A DNA stretch of 64,000 bases from Clarkia xantiana subsp. parviflora (taxonomy: Eukaryota; Streptophyta; Magnoliopsida; Myrtales; Onagraceae), in contig JAPTYO010000008.1 in NCBI GenBank assembly GCA_036873135.1, positions 44,682,441 to 44,746,440 of the forward strand, given 5' to 3'. Shown here piece by piece: positions 23,405-34,813 of the stretch. The notes under the pieces were generated by a model that worked only from the letters and a program-made list of their open reading frames with translations, made no database searches and was not told the DNA's origin. Position 1 is the stretch's first letter. Every line of letters starts with the position of its first letter. The translations under genes and the position numbers were made by a program.

Positions 23405-24795
23405 GGTAAACACCTAATTTTGGACCTCGCGCGCCACGCGTGATATGTGGCGCGCTAAATGAAGAAATGTCTAAATATGGCAAGTCGCGAATCTTCGAAG
23501 AATGCTCCTGGAAAATTAGGATAGTTATTTGATTTCATTACAGAGTGTATTTTCTGAATATTTGTATTTAATGTTCAGAATATTTAGCATTTATTAGGAG
23601 AATAAATCAGTTGATTTACTGCTTAATTAGTTCTAGCCTAAATTAGTATATATAAGGGTCTAACTCTACATGTAATTGGGGGGGGGGGGGGGGGGGGGGG
23701 GGGAGAGAAAAACACCAACTCAATAATAATAATTAATTATCTCGGAATCCGGACGATTTTGTGTTTTACTAAAAACAAAGAAGAATTTTTTTTTCAGCCT
23801 TCCTTCTCTAATCTCCCTCCTGTTACCAGCGTCGTGCCCTTATCAGCCAACTCCTCACCGGACCATCGCTCTGTAGCCCGACACCGTGACCGCCGCACCT
23901 CTACGGACCGGAGCCTCGCCTCAGACCGCGCCGCCGTGACCGTGCGCCCTCCCACACCTCCGGAAAGCCGTCCCGCTGTCGTCTACATCTGCTCCCAGGT
24001 CGTAGCTCCGTCGCGCTGTCCAGCAAGTCCGCCTCCGTTCCTGGCGGCCCGTGCCGTCCCAAGCCTCACGCCGTCCCGAGCGCCGCTGCCTGGCCATGCC
24101 TCCCTTCATCTCCGGCGATCCCTGTAAGGTGAGCCGCTCCTCCTCTGTTTTTTTTTGTTTTTTGTTTTTAATTTCTTTTATTTACTGATTTATTAATTTA
24201 TCTGTTTATATTAACTATGAATAGATTAAATTAATTAGGTTGATTTTAATTTAGTTGTAAATAATGTTAATCACATGTTATAATATTGTTTATTATACTT
24301 TTTAGATTTAATTTGACACAAATAATCCGAATATCGATTGACTTAGGTTAATTAAATGATAAAAATGGTTAATCATGTATATTTCATCACAATAGACTAG
24401 TTTAGATTAATTAGACGATAAATGGTTAATTATGCATATTCCTTATATAATTAACATCAATTTAATTATATGTGATAATCATTATTATTATTAGGTTTAT
24501 TGTCGTTCATATGTATAATTAATTCATAGTTGATTAACGATGAAATTGGCAAATTAAGCGAACTGAGTACCGAAAGGGCGTAGTTAAAAACTATATTTTT
24601 AAATTCGCAGTAGAACTCCCGAATTCGAATTTCTTATCGTAGACCAATATTATACCTAGTGTTTAATTCGTTATTCGCTTAAGTAATTTAGGATTCTAGT
24701 TAGCCTTATAATTAACTAGTGGCGACTTTTTCAAAATTGCACGTTTTCAAAACGTATCGCCTTAGGTCATATTTAGGTCATATTTAGGTCTGACA
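23405..24795 (+). mobile_element. LARD A 5' LTR
   Basis: Contains an A+T promoter part with tatatataag (about 23649), a run of 26 G (23678-23703), then a G+C-rich block (23795-24130) ending in ccctgtaaggtgagcc, which looks like a splice donor, then an A+T part to the terminus. The G+C block reads open in one frame (23759-24127) but shows no known domain. Confidence 0.85.
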
Positions 24796-24796
24796 A

Positions 24797-24816
24797 TTTG
24801 GCGACTTCACTGAGGA
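24797..24816 (+). other. LARD primer binding site candidate
   Basis: Directly after the LTR comes tttggcgacttcactgagga. LARD B has tttggcgactctgctgagga at the same place (minus strand, near 45452-45433). A tRNA primer is expected here; which tRNA was not determined. Confidence 0.6.
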
Positions 24817-25304
24817 TGTTAGAGGGTTCGGTCTCCATATATTCGAATTTTTCCATGCTTGAGTTATGTAGTTTTTAATTATATTTTATTTTGATTTCAC
24901 TGATTTAACTTGTTTTTTTTTTTTATTTCAGGTGTGGAGTTTATTTTTATATTATATCTGACTCTTTTTCTTTTGTTGTGCTATTGTACAAAATCGCACA
25001 CATCACTTTTTGAATAATATCCAAAATTCCTAAAACCCAGGGCAACTAGGAACCTCGGAGAGTTAGTAAGAGCACGATAGCGCGGCCGAGCCGCCGAAAC
25101 GACTCAGAACAACTCCACCGCTCGTGAAGGTCCTATGATCCCTATGATGAGGTGAGGAAACCACCATGTCGGAAGCCTGACAGTGGAACCTACCTTGTAG
25201 AGCAAAGCCACACATTTTTTTACCTCCTCTAACATGTCGTTTTAATCGATGTTTTTTGTTGTAAGTTATCAGGTAAATTATAAAGTTTTTTTGTCTTTTT
25301 TTTT

Positions 25305-25834
25305 GGGTTAATAGGTGTTTTGGTCCATGATATTTGACGACTTTTGGGTTTTGGTCCATGATGTTTATTTTTGCCTAGTTTTGGTCTCATATGTTTGCAT
25401 ATTTTTTCTAGCTTTAGTCTTTCCGTTAATATTTTCCATTAAGTGACATGTGTACGTCACGTGATCCACCCTAAACTTTTGATTTTGTTCAATTTAGTCA
25501 CTCTAATACTTTCCTACCCTTTTTTGTTCAATTTAGTCCTAAAGTCTCAAAATTGACTTCTCCAATTTGGGTCAATTTTGAGACAGGACTAAATTGAACA
25601 AAAAAAAAGAGTTAGGAAAGTATTAGAGGGACTAAATTGAACAAAATCAAAAGTTTAGGGTGGATCACGTGACTTGCACATGTCACTTAACGGAAAATAT
25701 TAACGGAATGCAACGGAAAGACCAAAACTAGAAAAAATATGCAAACATGTGAGACATAAACTAGGAAAAAATAAACATCATAGACCAAAACCCAAAAGTC
25801 GTCAAACATCATAGACCAAAACACCTATTAACCC
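25305..25834. mobile_element. Foldback DNA transposon, Mutator-like MITE
   Basis: A 530-bp near-perfect inverted repeat beginning gggttaataggtgttttgg and ending with its complement. It is flanked by a run of nine T on the left and ten T on the right, consistent with a 9-bp target duplication. Long terminal inverted repeats plus 9-bp duplication suggest Mutator-like elements. Both arms carry cacgtg. It lies inside LARD A and is absent from LARD B. Confidence 0.7.
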
Positions 25835-25854
25835 TTTTTTTTTTCTATCTGAGT

Positions 25855-26765
25855 AACTTTTATTTTTTAAGCATGCATCTCACTGCATTTTAAAAAAAAA
25901 CAAAAAAAACATTTTCAGCTAGATAATTAGTCATTTAGTTGTAGAAATTTTCTTTTCAAACATGCATTTCGTATGCATTGTTTTTTTTTTTTAAGAAACC
26001 TCTTACCTGAATTTTTTTATTTCAAACCCGCGTTTCATACGCATTATTTTAAAAAAACTCTTCAGGTAAGTTGTGATTTTGGTTAGTGCGTCACATATGC
26101 ATTATTTAAATAAAAAATTCAGGAAAAATTGTAATTCATCTTTAGCTATTAGAGCTTATAGTATCGAACGTGCATTCCATATGCATCATTTAAAAAACTT
26201 TTTACCTGAACTGTTTTATTTTAAATTATGCATCTAGTATGCAATAATTAAAAAAAAAAAAAATTTTAGATAAATCGTAGGCTCTCTTAGTTTTAGGGCT
26301 CTTATGTTGAAAAAACCTTTTACCTGAAATTTGTAATTAATAATATGTATCTCATATACATTATTTTCGAAAAAAACATTTCAGGTAAATTGTATTTTTT
26401 TTTAGTTGTAGAACTTTATTTTTTAACTTTGCGTCTTATTTTTGTGCATCTCATGTGCATTCTTTTCAAAAAAAAATTCACCTGAATTTTTAATTAGCAA
26501 TTTGGATGCATCGTGTTTTTGTTTTTCCTCTTTAAAAAAAAAACAAAAAAAATCAGGTAGCTTGTAAGTTTTCTTAACTGTACAACTTTCATCTCATGTA
26601 CATCTCTTAGACATTATTTTAGGGAAAAAGAGTTTTTAGATAGATTGTAAATCTTCTCTTAGTTGTTGAGCTTTTAATTCCAAACATGCATTGAATTTCC
26701 ATTTGTTTTTTTAAAAAAAATTTACTTGAATTTCTCATCTCGTACATGCATTCCCTATGTACTCT
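25855..26765. repeat. A+T-rich tandem repeat array of the LARD interior
   Basis: Diverged units of roughly 110-160 bp each hold a 'catatgcatt' word, a T or A run and 'acctgaa' or 'caggtaa'. The complementary array in LARD B is at 44040-44960, where it ends in a 39-base T run (44920-44958). Confidence 0.75.
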
Positions 26766-27437
26766 TCAGGTACCCTTGGTTAGGTATCCTGTACATATAA
26801 GTTCTGCTGGCCAAATGGGGCAACATGAAAAGAACGTGCAATCATCCTGTTGCACGAAGCACAAATTGTGCACTCGGGATATCCAACGCTCAGGTACGAT
26901 GAATTGTACTTAATTTTTTCCTTCAGATTTGAGTGTCCCTACTCTTTTTGCAGATCAGACGACCACTTCGACGAGGTCGCAACCACGTGAAACGTGATTG
27001 ATTCAAAGAACATCCATGCCAAAATTCTACCTACCATGTGTGGAATTCATACGCGTCCCCGAACCAAGCCGTACATCCGTTTTACGGTGAGGTCTAAATC
27101 GGTCAATGGTAATCAAAGGGCATCTCTCGTTCAGATCAAGCACAACCGCTATATGGAGAAAAAATTCGGAACATGCAGCATGTGCATTCACATATGGAGA
27201 AAATTTCCATTAAAGATGTCGGGCACCTAAGTAAGAGAAGTTGTGATCAATTCTATCCCCAAAATTTGAGGTTTTCCTTACTCAGTTTGCAGCTCGGATA
27301 ATCATCCAAGTCGAGGCCCCTGAAGAGCACATCTCACGCACGACCCTTTGCTCGCCGACCATTCTGAGGTTAACCGCCGAGTTCGTCCCGGATATTTCAG
27401 ACAATTTTCATACGTGGCCTGATGGCCAAACATCATC
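26766..27437 (+). mobile_element. Conserved LARD internal block of unknown function
   Basis: Non-repetitive sequence matching LARD B 42890-43640 on the other strand, for example 'ggtcgcaaccacgtgaaa' and 'gagtgtccctactctttttgcag'. Two pieces end in polypyrimidine-cag, like splice acceptors (about 26953 and 27292). An open frame (26994-27230) has no recognised domain. It may be captured or regulatory sequence. Confidence 0.5.
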
Positions 27438-27441
27438 CAAG

Positions 27442-27827
27442 TGTCACGGGCCTGGATTATCTAGCGCTCCCTAACCTGTGCGGCCTTAGGATTCTGAGAA
27501 GAGTATGAAGTGGAGAGGAGCTTTGGAACTCAAGTGCTTATGATTTCTTGGATTATTTACAAATGAGAGGGGGTCTCCCTTTTATAGGCTCCAAGGGAGA
27601 CATCTACCAAGTACCCACATTTATTACAAGAGTCCAAACTACCCATTAAATGATATCTCTAGAGAATTCTACATACTACAAGAGATATCTACAAGTGTGT
27701 GGAGTCTTTTAGAATCTTCTTGAATCGCACGGATCCCAAGACTCCTCGATATGGATTCCCGACTTGTAAAGGAGGCCCGACGTGTCACGGACGAGCCTTA
27801 GATCATGTAAACTCCACGTCCGTGACA
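27442..27827 (-). mobile_element. Chromovirus 3' LTR
   Basis: 386 bp, lacking about 37 bp (around 27497) that the 5' LTR has. Ends in inverted tgtcacgg/ccgtgaca. Confidence 0.88.
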
Positions 27828-27833
27828 TTCTCA

Positions 27834-29164
27834 CCCACCTAATCGAGCGACTCCCTCGTTGCGTCCGCATCATGGAAAGCCTCGATCTCCTTCGTGAACT
27901 GCCAAAGGTCTTCTGCTGGTTCCCAACTTGCTTCGGACTCTGGCAATCCCTTCCACGTGATAAGGTACTCCCGCTTCGGCTTGCACCAACGTTTCCGTAC
28001 CTCCCGATCCGCCAAAATTTCTTCAACGTCTCGGTCTTAGGCCGTCTTTGCTCCAATTGGTGCACGAGATAATTCCGCTCGGCTTGGATCTTCCTTGTCT
28101 TCGTGAAATGGCTTGAGCATACTCACGTGAAAGACCGGATGGACCTTCATTTTGGCTGGAACCTCCACCTTATACGCCACCTTTCCAACTTGTTTGAGAA
28201 CCCGGAATGGACCCTTATAGCGACGAACAAGCCCCTGTGAACATCCTTGTGACAGAGAATATTGTTCATCTTCACCATCACTTGGTCGCCCACGTTGTAC
28301 TCGATGTGCCTCCGCTTCTTGTCCGCCCATTTCTTCATTCGCTTGGTGGCTTTATTTAAGCATGACCGCGCTATGTCCGCCTCCTCTTGCCAAGACTTGG
28401 CGAACTTGTATGCCGATGGACTACTCCCCTTATAGCCCGTTGCCACCGTACTTGGAGTCGATGGTTGCTGTCCCGTCACGATCTCGAATGGACTCCTCTA
28501 GTGGACTCGCTCCGTTGCAAATTGTAGGAAAATTGGGCCACATCTAGCGATTTCGCCCAATCGGTTTGTGTCGAGCTCACGTAGTGGCGAAGGTACAGCT
28601 CCAAAAGTGCATTGACCCTCCCTGTTTGACCGTCAGTTTGAGGATGTAAACTAGTGGAGAAATTTAAACCCGTACCTAGTATTTTGAAAAGTTCCGTCCA
28701 GAACTCCCGGTGAATCGTGGGTCTCGATCGCTCACGATTCTGGATGGCACTCTCCAATACTTCACAACGTGTTTCATGAAAAGCTTGGCCGCCTCCTCCG
28801 CTGGGCAATCCTTCTTGGCCGGAATGAACGTTGCGTACTTGGAGAACCTGTCCACCACCACCATCAGCGTTTGGCATCCTTCGGACTTTGGCAGGTTGAC
28901 GATGAAGTCCATCGAGACGCTCTCCCATGGTTGTTTCGGGGTAGGAAGAGGCTCGAGAAGTCCCGCGGGTGACTTTTGCTCCGACTTATCTTGTTGGTAC
29001 ACAAGACAAGTCTTCACGTACATCTCCACATCGTCCCGCAATTGAGGCCAAAAGTACATGTCCTCCACAAGTGCCATGGTGCGATGGATTCCCGGATGAC
29101 CCGCCCACTTCAAGTCGTGGCACTCCCGCAAGATCTCCTTCCGAAGGTTGTCATGTTGAGGCAC
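27834..29164 (-). pseudogene. Chromovirus integrase with C-terminal chromodomain, broken
   Basis: The integrase zinc-binding region begins near 29164 (H...H spacing in HDLKWAGHPGIH), but the expected final CxxC reads CLVY, losing one Cys. The catalytic core follows (SMDFIVNLPKSEG, VVVDRFSKYATF, IVSDRDPRFTG). A frameshift near 28690 leads to NFSTSLHPQTDGQTGRVN. The C-terminal GPFRVLKQVGKVAYKVE and HPVFHVSMLKPF follow. After another shift near 28045 a chromodomain reads EYLITWKGLPESEASWEP and runs to a stop at about 27842. Such chromodomains steer insertion toward marked chromatin. Confidence 0.88.
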
Positions 29165-29338
29165 GTACAGTCGCGGTCCTTTGGTATAAAGTAGGTCATC
29201 CTCACACCAAAACTGCGTGTCTTCCCCTCGGTCGCCATCCCTATCAACGCTTGGGCCCTCGCGTCGTGCTTAAGCCCCTCCTTGATCCTCCCGATTAGCG
29301 TACATTCAGGTTGGCTTATGGTTGCCAGCTCTACTCGC

Positions 29339-30720
29339 CTACTTAGCGCATCCGCACCCGAAGTCGAACTCTGCCAAGAAGTCTTGCCACCTTGCTTGTT
29401 TTGGTAAAAACTTCTTTTGGGTTTGGAAGTATCTTGTCGCCACATTGTCGGTCCGCACCACGAACCGTGATCCAAGGAGATAGTGCCTCCATGTCCGAAG
29501 GCAATGCACCACCGAAGTCATTTCCTTCTCCTGGACTGTGTATCGCCTTTCGATGTCGCTAAGCTTCCGGGACTCGTACGCTATCGGGTGCCCATCCTGC
29601 ATAAGAACACCTCCAATGGCAAAGTCTGAGGCATCCGTCTCCACCTCGAACGACTTCTTGTAATCGGGCAACACGAGCACGGGCTCCTCCTTGACCGCTC
29701 GCTTCAAGCGATCGAACGCCGTTTGACACTTCTTCGTCCACTCCCAAGTTAGGCCCTTCTTCAACAGGTCCATGAGTGGCACGGTAATGCTCGAGTATCC
29801 CTTGATGAACCGCCGGTAATAGTTAGCCAAGCCAAGGAACGATCGTAACTCCGTCACCTTGGTTGGGGGCTCCCACTCCATGATTGCTTTGATTTTGGAC
29901 GGATTCATGCTAAATCGCCCACCTCCAACAATATGACCGAGAAAGGGAACTTCTCGTTGTGAAAACGCGCACTTCTCCTTCTTCACGTAAATGGTGTTCT
30001 CCCGCAATGCCTCGAACACTTGGCGCAAGTGCTCGATATGTTCCTCCAATGTCCGACTATACACCACAATGTCTTCAAGGTAAACCACAACGAAACAATC
30101 GAGGAATGGATGGAGTACCTTGTTCATGAGAGTAAAAAATGTAGCCGGCGCATTTGTTTATCCGAAGGGCATTACGAGGAATTTGTATGATCCGTAGCGC
30201 GTCACACAAGCCAATATCCCGAGCGCAAGTCTAGCTTTGTGAACCATCTCGCCCTGCTAAGGTGGTTAAACAAGTATGCGATGAGAGGAATCGGGTACTT
30301 GTTCTTCACCGTCAACTTGTTCAACGCCCGGTAGTCGATGCACATCCGCAATGATCCGTCATGCTTCTTTTGGAACAGCACCGGAGTGCCGAACGGGGCC
30401 TTGGAAGGCCGGATATATCCCGCATCTAACAAATCCTTGAGCTGCTTTCGTAACTCCTCCAACTCCGGGGGTGCCATGCGATATGGCGCCATGGCGGGTG
30501 GCCGTGCGTCCGGGACCAACTCGATCTTGTGGTCCACCTCCCTCTTGGGTGGCAACTCCTTTGGAAGCTCGGCCGGCATAACGTCTCCAAATTCTCCAAG
30601 GACTTGGTCTATTTCCTCCGGGATTTCGTCCCCTCGGCTTTCACCCTCGTCCAACTTCAAGGTAGCGAGGTAAGTGCACTCGCCTTTGCGGACTCCCTTC
30701 TTGAGTTGCATGGCCGACAA
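29339..30720 (-). pseudogene. Chromovirus reverse transcriptase and RNase H, broken
   Basis: 30202-30720 covers the RT start ([48 protein letters not shown]). After a frameshift near 30160-30200 the rest runs 30127-29339, with [21 protein letters not shown], and RNase H ([30 protein letters not shown]). The RT active site reads YLEDIVVYS where family members have YLDD, so one catalytic Asp is changed to Glu. Confidence 0.9.
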
Positions 30721-30879
30721 GGTCTTGTTGTCACCTCCCTTCGAACGCTTGACCGGAACGATTCATTGGCACCTCGCATCCAGGATACAAATGCAATCTG
30801 CAAAAGGAACTATCATAGCATCGATCCGATCGAGGAAGTCCATCCCGATAACAAAGTGGTAGCCATCGAGAGGGATCAC

Positions 30880-32298
30880 CTACAGCGTTTCTTTGCTGCT
30901 CCAAATACCCATTTTAATGCTTACCTCGCGGGCAATTCTGCATGTCGGGACTTCCTTTGAATTCACCGTCTTCAACGTCGCATTGATTTTCTCCAAGCGA
31001 AGGTTCAGCTTCTCTGCGACCTCCTCGGACATAAAGAGGTTGGTAGCACCTCTGTCGACAAGTGCATTCATCTTCTTGCCGACAACTTCTATCTCCGCGA
31101 ACATTAGGCCCTTCGCCTTGGCCTTTTTGCTTTGAATGGAGCTAAGGATCCGTAGCGAACCCAACCGTGTTCCTTCTTCTTCTGTCTCCTTCGAAGTCAC
31201 GAGAGCTGCGAGTTTCTCCCGTTTTGGACAATCCCGAGCCAAGTGAGGCCCCTTGCACAAGAAGCACTCTATCGGGCCACGATCCTTCCATCGCGATCCA
31301 CCTTTGTCTTTGGAGAACGACTTGGTGAATCTTCCGCCATCAGCCTTCTCTCCATCAGGCTTGTGGAATTTCCCTCCATTGGGATGAGGAGGTTTTCCAC
31401 GATATCCCCCACCATTTGGTTTGGACTTCTCCGACCGAAATTCGTGTAGCGACTCGGCCGTCACCATCGCTTTCTCCAAGTTCTCCACGCCCCGACGCTC
31501 CAACTCCGTCTTAGCCCATGGTTTGAGACTGTCCATGAACTGAAAGAACGCCTCGTTTTGGGTCATGGAAGGAATTTGAAGCATCAACTCTGTGAATTGC
31601 TTCACATACTCACGAAGTTCCCCCTTGTGCTCCAATCGACGAAGCTTTCCCCGCGCTTCGTTCTTGGCATACTCCGGGTAGAATTGTTTATGAAATTCCG
31701 CCCTGAACTCCTCCCAAGTTTAGATCTCCTCCCCTAGTCGGTTGTCCCGCCTACGACGCCACTAAACTAGTGCATTATCTTGCAAATAGGAAAAGATCAT
31801 ACCTAGCCGAGACATATCATCTTCTACTCATGTGGCTCGGAAGTAGTTCTCCATGCTGAAAAGGAAGTTATCCAAGTCCTTGGCCACTCGAGACCCCTTG
31901 AACTTGTCCGGCCTAAGGACGTCCGGACGCGGACCGAGCTGTACCGCGCCTGCCCCCTCGATGCGGGTTCTCTGCACCCGATTCAGCTCCCTCTTGAATT
32001 CAGGCACCTCCTCTTGCAACCCCACGAGCTCATTCACCTCTTCCTGGATGGCCGTGATGGTAGCTCCGAGCGCGTCACCATTCTTCCCGAGTTCCTCAGT
32101 TGAGTCCTTCACATCCTTCTGGATCTCCTCCATTCCAGAACGGATTTCGTCCACCCCTTTGGACGCACCAACCGCGTCTGCTTGGACTTCAGCCACCACA
32201 TTCTACAGCACCGCGAGTTGATGATAAAGGTCCGCCAACTGCTCCTTGGTACTCATCCGGGTCTTCTCAGCTACCACCGCCTCCAACTGGGATGCCAT
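30880..32298 (-). pseudogene. Chromovirus gag and protease, broken
   Basis: The gag ATG is likely at 32298, just inside the primer site, with a TAG near 32204. Gag resumes to 31828 (RPDKFKGSRVAKDLDNFLFSME) and from 31635 (QIPSMTQNEAFFQFMDSLKP). A CCHC zinc knuckle CFLCKGPHLARDC is near 31260. The protease site reads ALVDRGATN where DSGAT is expected, so the active-site Ser is Arg. At least two stops interrupt the gene. Confidence 0.85.
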
Positions 32299-32305
32299 CG
32301 ATTAA

Positions 32306-32321
32306 CCTTGCTCTGATACCA
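32306..32321 (-). other. Chromovirus primer binding site
   Basis: Minus strand tggtatcagagcaagg, two bases from the LTR, complementary to initiator Met tRNA, as in many plant chromoviruses. Confidence 0.8.
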
Positions 32322-32323
32322 CT

Positions 32324-32746
32324 TGTCACGGGCTTGGATTATCTAGCGCTCCCTAACCCGTGCGGCCTTAGGATTCTGCTCCTAAGTCAGCCTTTTCCCT
32401 AGCAAAACTAATATGAGAAGATTATGAAGTGGAGAGGAGCTTTGGAATTCAAGTGCGTATGATTTCTTGGATGATTTACAAATGAGAGGGGGTCTCCCTT
32501 TTATAGGCTCCAAGGGAGACATCTACCAACTACCCACATTTATTACAAGAGTCCCAACTACCCATTAAATGCTATCTCTAGAGAATTCTACATACTACAA
32601 GAGATATCTACAAGTGTGTGGAGTCTTCTAGAATCTTCTAGAATCGCACGCATCCCAAGACTCTTTGATATGGATTCCCGACTTGTAAATGAGGCCCGAC
32701 GTGTCACGGACGAGTCTTAGATCATGTAAACTCCACGTCCGTGACA
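32324..32746 (-). mobile_element. Chromovirus 5' LTR
   Basis: 423 bp, matching 27442-27827 except for substitutions and the 37-bp stretch near 32377. Followed by the right caag of the target duplication (32747-32750). Confidence 0.88.
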
Positions 32747-33044
32747 CAAGTGTGATCCTCAACCAAGTCATACGTTCGTTATGCGGGGAAGTCTAAACTC
32801 GTCAATGATAACCGTGGGGCATTCCCAGATGAGATTGAGCAATAGTCAGGGATTTTGAGAAGTCGAGAGAAGAAATGATTGTCCATGTCATTCATTGGTT
32901 GTAGGGTCCATCCAGGGCATCGACATGACTGACGTATTTTCAATCAACTGAGTCCTTCTCTAGAAGATGTTTTGAATTATAAATTTTCAATTTTGCCACT
33001 ATGGGCATGTAAATAATTGTTGTAAATTTTCTTTAAAAAAAAAC

Positions 33045-33565
33045 CATTTTTCTTTAGGGTCATAGCCGCCCTTTAATCGGCTACAGAAAAATAATGAGAG
33101 TGTCCATGAAAATCTTGTGAGAGCATGAAGAAATAAAAGGGTCAAAGTTGTCCCTAAATCAACTACAATAAAAAAAGGGCCACAACCACCCTTAAAATGG
33201 CTACAAAGAAAGAGTGATCTCGTGAACCGGTGAGGGCGGGAAAATCAAAGAAAGGGTCACAGTCATCCCTCTAAACGGCTACAATCAAAAGAGCGCTCCC
33301 GGAACATCGATGACGGGTATTAAGTGATAGGGCCACAACCACCCTCAAAATGGTTACATAAAAAGAGTGTTTCCCGGATCAGAGACGAGGAAGGAAGGGC
33401 TACAGCCACCCTCCAAATGGCTACAATCCCGCAACATTGAAGACTGTGAGAAAAGGGTCATAGCCACCCTCCAAACGGCTACAAATACTCCCACATCGAG
33501 GCGTAAAATAAAGTTCGGGTCACTGCCACCGTTTAATCGGCTACCAAATAAAGAGTGCTTCCACT
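33045..33565. repeat. LARD A tandem array with 'ggctacaa' units
   Basis: About eight units of 50-75 bp, each with 'gggtcacagccaccct' and 'ggctacaa'. The matching array in LARD B (41805-42440, other strand) has about nine units near 70 bp. Confidence 0.85.
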
Positions 33566-33889
33566 AGGTTGAAAACCCGAAAGGGCGGCCTAGTAGAAAT
33601 CAGAAAATGAGGGGCATGATTGCTAATTAGGAAATTGCAATCATGGCAAAAGAAGAGAAAAAAAACCAAGGGGCACGGTCGGAAATCTCTCAATCGACCG
33701 CGGTAAAAGGAGAGAATAAGTGAGAAATTATCAACAAAAAAAGGAAAAAAGAAATAAAGATCCCGCTAAGTTGTCCCACCCTGCGCAATTTAGGCAAAAA
33801 TTAGGGACAAACATTCATGCGACTCAGCGTCTTCCAAGTCAACTCACGGCAAGCGGGACCGTTACAGTCTGCTCTCGCGAGTCGCCATT

Positions 33890-34500
33890 CAAGGATGAGT
33901 AGAACTGTTACATTCTATTCCTACAAGTCACAAACTGACAATCTGGACCTGAAGTTTTCCAGCTTTCTGAGAGTCACAACCCGACGAACGGAAGCTTTGA
34001 TGTTCAGACTTCGCGAGTCACAACCGACAATCAGGACCTGAAGTTTTCCAGCTTTCTTAGAGTCACAACCCGACGAACAGAGCCTTTGAAGTTCAGCTTT
34101 CGCGAGTCACAACCGGCAATCGGGATATGTAGTTTTCCAGCTTTCCGAGAGCCACAACTGATAATCAGGACCTGAAGTTTTCCATCTTTCTGAGAGTCAC
34201 AACCCGACGAACGTAGCCTTTGATGTTCAGCCTTCGCGAGTCACAACCGAAAATCAGGGCCTGAAGTTTTCCAGCTTTCTGAGAGTCACAACCCGAAGAA
34301 CGGAGCCTTTGATATTTAGCCTTCGCGAGTCACAACCGAAAATCAGGACCTGAAGTTTTCCAGCTTTCTGAGAGTCACAACCCGACGAACGGAGCCTTTG
34401 ATGTTCAGCATTCGCGAGTCACAACCGGCAATCAGAATCAATAGTTTTCCATCTTTCTGAGAGTCACCCCCAACGAACGAAGCCTTCGTTTTCAGCCTTG
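33890..34500. repeat. LARD A tandem array, about 89-bp period
   Basis: Units contain 'gagtcacaacccgacgaacgg', 'ttcgcgagtcacaaccg' and 'aagttttccagctttc', with 'gagtcacaacccga' near 33971, 34059, 34195, 34283 and 34373. Confidence 0.88.
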
Positions 34501-34524
34501 GAAAGTCACGCCACTGGACGCTTT

Positions 34525-34665
34525 TCCTTATCGCTCGCCGCTGAAGGCTTTACTCTTCCACCCCGCCACTAGACGCTCTTATTTACCGCACTGCCGCTGG
34601 AGGCTCTACATTTCGCACGCCATTGGAGGCTCTACATTTCGCACGCCAATGGAGGCTTTACTTTT
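34525..34665. repeat. LARD A short tandem array, about 28-30 bp period
   Basis: Units of the form 'cgccattggaggctctac' with 'atttcgca'. Equivalent to 40590-40735 in LARD B ('gcctccagtggcgtgcgg'). Confidence 0.75.
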
Positions 34666-34796
34666 TCACACCGTCCGAAATAAGCCAGGAGTTCCCTTGA
34701 AGATTCGAAGACTCAAAAGAAAATATACTTCCGAACATAAATTAGTGTTTACTCGTCTTTGGAAAAATCCCCACGAACATGTTCTACGGGAATCCG

Positions 34797-34813
34797 TCCA
34801 AAGAGGGGCAAAT
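34797..34813 (+). other. LARD polypurine tract
   Basis: ccaaagaggggcaaatt directly precedes the 3' LTR. LARD B and D carry gtccaaagaggggcaag and gtccaaagaagcgcaa at the same place on the minus strand. Confidence 0.7.

Larger units (their letters stand above)
27442..32746 (-). mobile_element. Chromovirus (Ty3-gypsy) nested in LARD A
   Basis: A 5.3-kb minus-strand element with LTRs 27442-27827 and 32324-32746 (TGTCACGGACG...CCGTGACA) and the 4-bp flank duplication caag. Minus-strand order: primer site (32306-32321), gag, protease, RT, RNase H, integrase, chromodomain, polypurine tract (near 27830-27845). The LTRs differ at about 4% by eye plus a 37-bp indel. The pol gene is broken in many places, so it is dead. 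Confidence 0.9.

Noticed and set aside
23759..24127. 122-codon frame as a host gene
   Set aside because: It is repeated in the other LARD A LTR and lies between LTR promoter and splice-donor-like site; no domain is recognised.
26994..27230. Small gene inside LARD A
   Set aside because: The frame is not kept open in the corresponding block of LARD B and shows no domain.
27442..32746. Chromovirus as the autonomous partner of the LARD family
   Set aside because: Its LTR ends, LTR length and primer site (initiator Met tRNA) all differ from those of LARD.
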